This document shows, one piece after another, positions 1 to 5,592 of a stretch of 21,625 nt of DNA (positions are counted from its first letter, which is position 1; each line of letters opens with the position of its first letter). The position numbers and the translations under genes were made by a program. The notes under the pieces were generated by a model. It was given only the letters and a program-made list of their open reading frames with translations, was not told the origin of the DNA and ran no database searches. The stretch covers positions 1-21,625 of the forward strand of contig JALWRU010000233.1 in assembly GCA_026994095.1 (NCBI GenBank). The letters are read 5' to 3'. Source of the DNA: Nitrospira sp. (GTDB taxonomy: Bacteria; Nitrospirota; JACRHL01).

Positions 1-1652
1 GGGGCGGGGCGGGCCATCAGATAGCCCTGCACACCGTCACAGCCCTGCTCGCGCAAAAAGTTTAACTGGCCGGCGGTCTCCACCCCTTCGGCGATGATCG
101 ACAGGGACAGCCCCTGGGCCAGCGCAATGACTGCCCGCGAGATGGCGGCATTGCCCGAATCGGTGTCTACATCACGCACAAAACAGCGGTCCAGTTTGAG
201 GATATCCGCCGGAATGCGCTTTAAGTAGCTGAGCGACGAGTAGCCCACACCAAAGTCGTCAATAGAGATCTGGACGCCCAGCCCCTTCAGGTCAGCCAGG
301 GTGCGCTCGTTCAAGCGATTGTTGGTGAGCATGGCTCCCTCGGTGATCTCCAGTGCCAGGTCTTTGGCCTTCAAACCACTGTTGCCGAGGACATTGGCCA
401 CCTGCTCCACCAGGTTGTTCTGATGAAACTGCTGGGCCGACAGATTAACCACCATGTGGACCCCTTTAAGGCCCTTGTCCTGCCACTCTTTGGCCTGAAA
501 ACAGGCGGTTTTAAGCACCCACTCACCGATGGGCTGGATCAGCCCGGTCTCCTCCGCCAGCCAGATAAACTGGCCCGGTGGCAGCAGCCCCAGGGTCGGG
601 TGGTGCCAGCGCAGCAGCGCCTCCACACCGGTCAGCTTACCGGAATTCAGATTGATCTGCGGCTGGTAGTAGAGTACCAGTTCGTCCCGCTCCAACGCGC
701 GCCGCAGGTCGGTCTCCAGCCGCAATCGCTCGGCTGCCGGGGCGGTCATGTCGCGGGTAAAGCCCTCCCAGCGGTTGCCACCGTTCTCTTTGGCCCGGTA
801 CATGGCCGATTCGGCGTTTTGTAACACCACCTCTACATCGCGCTCGCCTGCAGGGCAGGTCACCAGACCGATGCTGGGGGTGACATAAAACTCCTGCCCT
901 GCAATCTGAAACGGCGTGCTCATGGCGGCCACAATGCTGTCGGCTACTGCACCCGCCCGCTCGGCCCGTTGGCCCCCCAGCAGGATGGCAAATTCGTCGC
1001 CGCCCATGCGCGCCAACGCGTCACGGTCATCAATCAGCAGTTGCAGTCGTTCGGCTACTGACGCCAACAGCCGGTCACCGTTATGGTGCCCAAGGGAGTC
1101 GTTAATGGCCTTGAAACGGTCCAGATCCAGATAGAGCAGGGCGTTGGCCTGCTGCTCTCCCTTTTTGCGCAGCAGGCCGCTTTTCAGGTCTTCGCGGAAC
1201 TGGTGCCGGTTGGCCAGCCCGGTGAGCGGGTCCATGCGGGTGGTGGCCGAGTGCTGCTCCTCACTAACAAAGCGTTGCATGGCCCGCCGCACCCGCGATA
1301 CCGACAGGCGGTTGCCCGGCGCCTTGATCAGATAGTCCTGGGCACCGCGCTCAACTGCCAGCAGGGCGGTGGATTCAGTGGCGCGGGAGCAGAGCACCAC
1401 CACCGGGGTGGCCGGGGCTGCAGCCCGTGCACCATTCAAGGCAGCAATACCCTGGGCGTCTGGCAGGGACAGGTCCAGCAGGATGACGTCGAAGGACTCG
1501 GTGCTCAGGCGAATGGCGGCCCGCTCCAGCGAGGCTTCGCGCACCAGATTGATACGGTCGGCGTCGCCGTCCTGCATCAAGTCTTTAAGCAGTAGAACGT
1601 CTTCCGGGTCGTCCTCGACGAGCAGGGCTTTGATGACCGCTGGTACTGCCAT
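1..1652 (-). CDS. Response regulator with GGDEF and EAL domains (cyclic di-GMP turnover), 3' end off window
   Basis: The visible 550 codons, read leftward, encode three domains in order. A REC receiver domain spans about residues 1-125, with acidic residues at 13-15 and the likely phosphoacceptor D60 in DVILLDLSLPD. A GGDEF domain follows, with DPLTGLANR and an intact MGGDEF active site. An EAL domain runs to the window edge, with GVEALLRW, NLSAQQF, EITEGA, IDDFGVGYSS, LKLDR and IAEGVET. Each catalytic motif I can check is present, so both diguanylate cyclase and phosphodiesterase activity are possible. The allosteric I-site arginine (RxxD before GGDEF) is replaced, reading DDRD, so product inhibition is probably absent. 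The usual REC switch threonine is C88. The ATG start is supported by AGGAG about ten bases upstream. No stop is reached, so the C-terminus is missing. No histidine kinase is visible nearby. Confidence 0.93.
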   Translation of the reverse strand, partial: MAVPAVIKALLVEDDPEDVLLLKDLMQDGDADRINLVREASLERAAIRLSTESFDVILLDLSLPDAQGIAALNGARAAAPATPVVVLCSRATESTALLAVERGAQDYLIKAPGNRLSVSRVRRAMQRFVSEEQHSATTRMDPLTGLANRHQFREDLKSGLLRKKGEQQANALLYLDLDRFKAINDSLGHHNGDRLLASVAERLQLLIDDRDALARMGGDEFAILLGGQRAERAGAVADSIVAAMSTPFQIAGQEFYVTPSIGLVTCPAGERDVEVVLQNAESAMYRAKENGGNRWEGFTRDMTAPAAERLRLETDLRRALERDELVLYYQPQINLNSGKLTGVEALLRWHHPTLGLLPPGQFIWLAEETGLIQPIGEWVLKTACFQAKEWQDKGLKGVHMVVNLSAQQFHQNNLVEQVANVLGNSGLKAKDLALEITEGAMLTNNRLNERTLADLKGLGVQISIDDFGVGYSSLSYLKRIPADILKLDRCFVRDVDTDSGNAAISRAVIALAQGLSLSIIAEGVETAGQLNFLREQGCDGVQGYLMARPA

Positions 1653-1697
1653 GTGGGTTTGATCTCCTGCACAATCCGTTGCTTAAAACCGGGCCGT

Positions 1698-1726
1698 ATT
1701 CTAGCGGGAAACGGTGGTTGAACCAA
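1698..1726 (-). promoter_or_regulatory. Putative sigma-70 promoter for the GGDEF-EAL gene
   Basis: Reading leftward, a -35 box TTGGTT (1726-1721) is followed by a 17-base spacer and a -10 box TAGAAT (1703-1698). It lies about 45 bases upstream of the ATG at 1652. The -10 matches five of six consensus positions, while the -35 is weaker. Confidence 0.5.
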
Positions 1727-1768
1727 GCCTTCAATTTGCATTGAATACGGATTGAAAAGCCGATTGAA
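1718..1768. repeat. Helically phased TTGAA motif array between divergent promoters
   Basis: TTGAA occurs on the plus strand at 1718, 1741, 1752 and 1764, with spacings of 23, 11 and 12 bases, close to whole turns of the helix. The last three are extended to ATTGAA. An inverted copy, TTCAAT at 1730-1735, forms a palindrome with ATTGAA at 1740-1745. The first copy overlaps the spacer and -35 box of the leftward promoter, and the last ends eight bases before the -35 of the tRNA-Leu promoter. It could be a regulator-binding array, a curved upstream element or chance. Confidence 0.4.
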
Positions 1769-1776
1769 ATGCGTCG

Positions 1777-1805
1777 TTGACAGGGGCACCGTGTGGCCGT
1801 AGAAT
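1777..1805 (+). promoter_or_regulatory. Near-consensus sigma-70 promoter for tRNA-Leu
   Basis: A perfect -35 TTGACA (1777-1782), a 17-base spacer and -10 TAGAAT (1800-1805) lie 21 bases before the mature tRNA 5' end. The spacing predicts a short 5' leader of roughly 13-15 bases, as expected for a single-tRNA transcription unit. Confidence 0.85.
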
Positions 1806-1826
1806 CTCCGCTCGCTTACCGGCGAT

Positions 1827-1913
1827 GCCGAAGTGGTGAAATTGGTAGACACGCTAGGTTCAGGGTCTAGTGGGGGAAACCCCGTGGGAGTTCGAATCTC
1901 CCCTTCGGCACCA
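1827..1913 (+). tRNA. tRNA-Leu (anticodon CAG)
   Basis: The 87-base gene folds into a complete class II cloverleaf. The acceptor stem pairs GCCGAAG with CTTCGGC, followed by discriminator A and an encoded CCA. The anticodon stem CTAGG/TCTAG encloses loop TTCAGGG, giving anticodon CAG for CUG codons. A long variable arm (TGGGGGAAACCCCGT region) and a T-arm with TTCGAAT are present. CTG is by far the most common leucine codon in the surrounding genes. It has its own promoter and terminator. Confidence 0.97.
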
Positions 1914-1927
1914 TTGGTTTGACCTGA

Positions 1928-1958
1928 AAAAGGCCTCCCTCACCGGAGGCCTTTTTTT
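1928..1958 (+). terminator. Intrinsic terminator of tRNA-Leu
   Basis: The stem AGGCCTCC (1931-1938) pairs with GGAGGCCT (1945-1952) around a six-base loop and is followed by seven Ts. Three upstream As can extend the stem into the T run, so it might also work weakly leftward. It begins 14 bases after the encoded CCA. Confidence 0.88.
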
Positions 1959-2009
1959 CGTTTTGGCGTAAGGTATCCGGCAACTCCAGACCAACAGGCA
2001 GGGGCTCTC

Positions 2010-2516
2010 ATGACCCGTATTCTGACCATCTGTGGCAGCACCCGTGACGGCTCTACCAATCGGGGGCTGCTGCGTGCCGTGGCAAACATGATCCAGGGGC
2101 GGGCAGTCGTCACGCAGGTGGATATTGCCGCTTTGCCACATTTTTCGCCTGACATACCCTCACCACCTGCGGTAAACGCCTATCAAGAAGCCCTGCGACA
2201 GGCGGACCTACTGCTGATTGCCACTCCCGAATACGCCCACGGTCTGCCGGGGGTGCTTAAAAATGCGCTGGACTGGGTGGTGGCGGACGAGTACTTTCCC
2301 GGCAAGCGGGTGGCGGTGATATTCGGCTCCACCGGCGATGCGGCCAATGCCCGCATTCATCTGCTCGAAATTCTCACCACCATGTGCGCGCAGATAGACG
2401 AGTCGCTGATCCTGCATCTGCCCGGCTCCCGCAGCAAGGTGGACCGGGAGGGCAGGTTTTTGCAACCGGCGGCACAGGCAGAAGTGGCCGCATTTGTGGA
2501 ACGGCTGCTGTCATAG
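2010..2516 (+). CDS. NADPH-dependent FMN reductase family protein
   Basis: This 168-residue protein has the flavodoxin-like fold signature of the NADPH-dependent FMN reductase family (SsuE, ArsH, azoreductase and quinone reductase relatives). The N-terminal strand leads into GSTRDGSTNRG (residues 9-19), the FMN-phosphate loop. TPEYAHGLPGVLKNALDW (residues 72-89) is the family signature that contacts the flavin and forms the dimer. It is presumably a soluble cytosolic flavoprotein that reduces FMN, quinones or similar acceptors. The substrate cannot be told from sequence. The ATG has a modest purine-rich site (CAGGGGC) upstream. It lies just after the tRNA-Leu terminator, has no obvious promoter of its own, and converges with the DUF192 gene with an 11-base gap and no visible terminator between them. 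Confidence 0.87.
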   Translation: MTRILTICGSTRDGSTNRGLLRAVANMIQGRAVVTQVDIAALPHFSPDIPSPPAVNAYQEALRQADLLLIATPEYAHGLPGVLKNALDWVVADEYFPGKRVAVIFGSTGDAANARIHLLEILTTMCAQIDESLILHLPGSRSKVDREGRFLQPAAQAEVAAFVERLLS

Positions 2517-2527
2517 ACCCGCGCAGG

Positions 2528-3004
2528 CTAAGGGGCTGGTATATCTGGACGGTGAGGGGTGATTGGCCCCATGCTTAAGACAGCGCCCGGTGTCACCTGG
2601 TGGGCATCAATCCAGCCGCTGGCCCCTTCAATAAAGTGGCGGCTGGGATAGCGCGGCCCGAACACCGGGCAGGGGTCTCCGGCACAGGGAGGCACGTCGG
2701 TCATCACCGCCATCACCTTGCCGTGCTTGTCGATCCACGCCACATCGATGGCAAACAGGCAGTTTTTCATCCAGATACGGTGTTCGCCGGACTGTTTGTA
2801 GCGGAACAGCATCAACTGGCCGTCCGGTTGATGGGTTCGGTACATCAGGCCGATGGCACGCTCTGATGGGCGCTGCATCACCTCGGCAGGGGCGGTGGTG
2901 CCGTCGGGCAGGCCGATCTGCATCCATCCGGCTGCCCATCCGCTCGCTGGCCACAGGCTCAGCAGAGCGGCCCATAGCCACATCTTTCGCAGGGGTCGGG
3001 TCAA
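2528..3004 (-). CDS. Secreted DUF192 (COG1430) family protein
   Basis: This 158-residue protein starts with a signal peptide: basic MTRPLRK, a hydrophobic stretch to about residue 20, and a likely cleavage site near ASGWAA (about residue 25). The rest matches the DUF192 family of small periplasmic or extracellular proteins of unknown function. Recognisable pieces are RAIGLMYR, the hallmark IWMKNCLFAIDVAWID, and the later cysteine pair in PPCAGDPCP. Its ATG overlaps the fbp stop by four bases (ATGA), so it is the last gene of the minus-strand operon and is probably translationally coupled to fbp. No function in sugar metabolism is implied, because DUF192 genes occur in many contexts. Confidence 0.88.
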   Translation of the reverse strand: MTRPLRKMWLWAALLSLWPASGWAAGWMQIGLPDGTTAPAEVMQRPSERAIGLMYRTHQPDGQLMLFRYKQSGEHRIWMKNCLFAIDVAWIDKHGKVMAVMTDVPPCAGDPCPVFGPRYPSRHFIEGASGWIDAHQVTPGAVLSMGPITPHRPDIPAP

Positions 3005-3999
3005 CCCGCCCCATCACGCATATAGGACTCGTAACGGGCAACTTCTTCCTGGTTGCCCATCATAACCGGCACCCGCTGGTGCAGGTCGGTGGGCATGATG
3101 TCCATGATGCGCCCGGTACCAGAAGTGGCCCAGCCACCGGCCTGCTCCGCCAGGAAGGCCATGGGGTTGGCCTCCACCAGCAGCCGTAGTTTGCCCTGGG
3201 GTTTGCTCTCTTCGGTGGGGTACAAGAAGACCCCGCCGTCGATCAGGTTGCGGTGAAAGTCTGCCACCATGGCACCGATATAGCGGTGACCAAAAGGCCG
3301 CGCAGGGGAGTCACCAACGGCCTTGATGTAGTCGATGTACTGGCGGGTCGGTTTGTCCCAGTAGGCGTAGTTGCCCTCGTTGACGCTGTAGTACTTGCAC
3401 CGGTCCGGGAAGCGCATACGGTTGTGGGACAGCACAAACTCGCCCACACTCGGGTCCAGCGTAAAACCGTACACACCATAACCGGTGGAGTAGACCATCA
3501 CGGTGGACGAGCCGTACATCACATAGCCCGCTGCCAGCTGGTTGCGGCCCGGTTGCAGACAGTCGTCGCCGGTGGCGATTTTGCCTTCGCTCTGTTTGGG
3601 CAGGATTGAGAATATGGTGCCGATGCTGGCGTTTACCCCAATGTTGGAGGAGCCGTCCAAAGGGTCCATGTTGACCACATATTTACCGGCCCACTGTTCC
3701 GGTACGATCACGGCCTCGGCGTTCTCTTCAGAGCCGATGGCGCAGACCCGCTCGCTGCGGGACAGGATGCCGATGAGCAGGTCGTTGGAGTAGATATCCA
3801 GCTTCTGGACAGCTTCACCCTGCACGTTGACGTCACCGGTGGCACCGATAATGTTGTTGATGCCCGCCCGCCGGACCTCGCTGGAGATCATTTTGGCCGC
3901 CAACGCGATGTCGTACAACAGGTTGGTAAAGGTGCCCGAGGTGGCCCCCATCCGTCGCTCTTCAGTGAGGATGTGGCGCTCGATGGTCATGAGGGACAT
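3001..3999 (-). CDS. fbp: Class I fructose-1,6-bisphosphatase
   Basis: This 332-residue cytosolic enzyme hydrolyses fructose-1,6-bisphosphate to fructose-6-phosphate in gluconeogenesis, and in the Calvin cycle where one exists. Class I motifs are intact. The metal ligands are E91 and E92 in GSEEN, D112 and D115 in MDPLDGSSN, and E276 in LLVEANPMAF. NEGNYAYWD and YPTEESKPQGKL form substrate-contact regions. The residue after GSSNI, usually Asp in this family, is Gly (G121). It is not one of the main metal ligands. Length agrees with the family. The ATG at 3999 has AGGA at a good distance, and a second ATG three codons in is an alternative start. It lies between yajQ (10-base gap) and DUF192 (four-base overlap). 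Confidence 0.95.
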   Translation of the reverse strand: MSLMTIERHILTEERRMGATSGTFTNLLYDIALAAKMISSEVRRAGINNIIGATGDVNVQGEAVQKLDIYSNDLLIGILSRSERVCAIGSEENAEAVIVPEQWAGKYVVNMDPLDGSSNIGVNASIGTIFSILPKQSEGKIATGDDCLQPGRNQLAAGYVMYGSSTVMVYSTGYGVYGFTLDPSVGEFVLSHNRMRFPDRCKYYSVNEGNYAYWDKPTRQYIDYIKAVGDSPARPFGHRYIGAMVADFHRNLIDGGVFLYPTEESKPQGKLRLLVEANPMAFLAEQAGGWATSGTGRIMDIMPTDLHQRVPVMMGNQEEVARYESYMRDGAG

Positions 4000-4009
4000 G
4001 GGGTTGGTC

Positions 4010-4501
4010 CTAGCGGTAGTTCTGGAATTGAAGGGGCAGACCGAAGTCCTTGTCCTTGAGCAGGGCCATTACAGCTTGCAGGTCATCGCGTTTTTTACCC
4101 GACACACGTACCTGCTCCCCCTGGATGGCGGCCTGCACTTTCATCTTTTTTTCTTTGATGGCCTTAACAATCTGTTTGGCCTTGTCGGAAGGGATCCCCT
4201 GTTGCAGGGTGACCACCTGTCGTACGGTGGCGTTGGCAGCCGGTTCTACCGGGCCGTAATCCAGCGCCTTGATGGAGATACCTCGTTTAACGATGCGCTC
4301 TTCCAGTACTTTGACCACACTCTTGAGCTTGCCCTCATCGTCCGAGATCAGGGTGATGCCCTTGTCGTCCAGGCTGATGGCGCTGGCGCTGCCCTTGAAG
4401 TCAAACCGTTGAGAGAGCTCTTTGGCAGCTTGCTCCACGGCATTTTTGACCTCCTGCATGTCCAGCTCGGAGACCACGTCGAATGAACTGTCGGCTGCCA
4501 T
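4010..4501 (-). CDS. yajQ: YajQ family nucleotide-binding protein
   Basis: This 163-residue protein matches the YajQ/UPF0234 family in length and in its main blocks: FDVVSELDMQEVKNAV at the start, RFDFKGS, KRGIS, LKQG-like LQQGIPSDKAKQIVK, and KVQAAIQGEQVRVSGKKRDDLQ. Family members fold as two RNP-like ferredoxin domains and bind nucleotides. A Xanthomonas member is reported to bind cyclic di-GMP and act as a transcription co-regulator. The ATG directly follows the TAA of the upstream 29-codon ORF, and I see no Shine-Dalgarno sequence in the last codons of that ORF. Translation may therefore depend on coupling. The gene is followed by fbp after 8 bases beyond the stop. Confidence 0.95.
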   Translation of the reverse strand: MAADSSFDVVSELDMQEVKNAVEQAAKELSQRFDFKGSASAISLDDKGITLISDDEGKLKSVVKVLEERIVKRGISIKALDYGPVEPAANATVRQVVTLQQGIPSDKAKQIVKAIKEKKMKVQAAIQGEQVRVSGKKRDDLQAVMALLKDKDFGLPLQFQNYR

Positions 4502-4591
4502 TTAGATAATGGCAATCAGGATGGCCAGCGACAACACAGTGGTCAGGATAAGCAGACCGATGGTCCAGCTTTTAAGCGGTGAATCTCCCAT
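4502..4591 (-). CDS. 29-residue single-span membrane protein upstream of yajQ
   Basis: This short ORF reads MGDSPLKSW, then about 20 hydrophobic residues (TIGLLILTTVLSLAILIAII), then TAA. It looks like one transmembrane helix with a very short N-terminal tail and no C-terminal tail. A strong Shine-Dalgarno sequence (TTAAGGAG) sits eight bases before the ATG, and a promoter candidate lies about 58 bases upstream. Its TAA abuts the yajQ ATG with no gap. I do not recognise a family. It may be a genuine small membrane protein, a leader ORF that loads ribosomes onto yajQ, or both. The strong ribosome site and the clean hydrophobic composition argue against chance. Confidence 0.62.
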   Translation of the reverse strand: MGDSPLKSWTIGLLILTTVLSLAILIAII

Positions 4592-4648
4592 GGATGGAAC
4601 TCCTTAAAATAGTGGTGAGCTGACCCGGTGGCCGACCCGTTGTGGGTG

Positions 4649-4678
4649 AGTATACGAATCCGCCGGGAATGGGAGCAA
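4649..4678 (-). promoter_or_regulatory. Putative promoter of the small ORF-yajQ-fbp-DUF192 operon
   Basis: Reading leftward, -35 TTGCTC (4678-4673), an 18-base spacer and -10 TATACT (4654-4649) lie in the gap between the CPBP gene and the 29-codon ORF. The -10 is good and the -35 matches only in its TTG and one other base. It gives a leader of about 50 bases. Confidence 0.45.
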
Positions 4679-4697
4679 GCGCCGGACCGGTCAGGCG

Positions 4698-5417
4698 TTA
4701 CCAAAACTGCCAGTGCTGGCCGTAAACCACCCACACCCCCAATGCCAGATTGGTCACCCCGTGGGCCACTACAGCCGCCCCCAGACTGCGGGTGCGGCAT
4801 ATGAGGGCACCGTATGCGACCCCCGCCATGATACCCGCCAGCCACAGGTGATGTTCGACCCCGAACAGCAGGCACGGGGCGATAAAACTGAGTGGAGTGA
4901 AGCGACCCACCGGCACCCGCCAGAAGTCGCTGTCGATCAGGTAACGCATTAAAAAGCCGCGCCAGAACAGCTCTTCAAACAGTGGTACGATCAGCGCAGC
5001 TCCGGCCAGTCGAACCCCGATCAATGCCCAGGTGCCAGCGGGCGGCAGACCGGCTTCATAGGGGTTGTAGCCCTCACTACCATCCCCCTGGGTGGCCCAG
5101 GGCCAGTCCATCTGAATCCACAGGGCAAAGACCACCATACCGGTGACGATGCTGGCCGCCAGAGCCGGTGTTGACGGACGCCAGTTCAGGCCGGAGTAGT
5201 GGCTCCGAAAATAGCACAGCAGTGCCAGCGGTATCAGCAGTTTGAGGGGGTAGATCCAGAGGTGGTCGCCCGACGCCAGTGGTGCCAGTACCGGCAGCCA
5301 TTCGGCCAGCGTGGAGAGGCCACCCTCCAGCGCAATCAGCCCCATATAGGCGGCAAACGGCGCAAAAAACGGCACCGCTGTCTGGCCGGGGCGGGGTGGG
5401 GTGGTGGCTCCGTGCAA
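4698..5417 (-). CDS. CPBP (CAAX protease / bacteriocin-processing) family integral membrane protease, exosortase-associated type
   Basis: This 239-residue, very hydrophobic protein has several predicted membrane helices. The ABI/CPBP (Rce1-like) glutamic protease motifs are all present: EExxxR as EELFWR (E148, E149, R153), FxxxH as FGVEH (F185, H189) and HxxxN as HGVTN (H219, N223). The N-terminal half, with FFAPFAAYMGLIALEG, IYPLKLL and a CYFRSHY segment, resembles the CAAX prenyl protease-related family (TIGR03008 as I recall) found with exosortase/PEP-CTERM systems. That assignment is from memory. The start is TTG, chosen because AGGAG lies five bases upstream and no ATG or GTG fits. It sits alone, divergent from the PBP1A gene, and the next minus-strand ORF has its own candidate promoter. 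Substrate unknown. Confidence 0.85.
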   Translation of the reverse strand: MHGATTPPRPGQTAVPFFAPFAAYMGLIALEGGLSTLAEWLPVLAPLASGDHLWIYPLKLLIPLALLCYFRSHYSGLNWRPSTPALAASIVTGMVVFALWIQMDWPWATQGDGSEGYNPYEAGLPPAGTWALIGVRLAGAALIVPLFEELFWRGFLMRYLIDSDFWRVPVGRFTPLSFIAPCLLFGVEHHLWLAGIMAGVAYGALICRTRSLGAAVVAHGVTNLALGVWVVYGQHWQFW

Positions 5418-5592
5418 GGGGACTCCTGATTAGCCGACAAACGGCCGATAAAGGGGGGTGTACCAGCCCGATTGCTGGTGTCTGGCCCGAGGGGAGTCGG
5501 ATGGCATAACCTGCCGCATCGTGTATGCTTAACCACTTTCCCTGTGGCAGGGCCGCTGGCCTTCCACTCCCCCGTACAAGAGCCTATCGGCC
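5418..5592. other. Divergent intergenic region between CPBP and PBP1A genes
   Basis: This 175-base spacer must hold both divergent promoters, but I find no convincing pair of boxes. The best plus-strand -10 is TATGCT (5523-5528) without a good -35. It holds three inverted repeats: ACCAGC/GCTGGT (5462-5467 and 5474-5479, six-base loop), CCCTG/CAGGG (5540-5544 and 5548-5552), and GGCC/GGCC (5551-5561). The last two would lie in the PBP1A leader. The first could be an operator. Confidence 0.35.

Noticed and set aside
5518..5546. PBP1A promoter around TATGCT (5523-5528).
   Set aside because: No -35 box at 16-18 bases matches more than half of the consensus, so it is not listed as a promoter.
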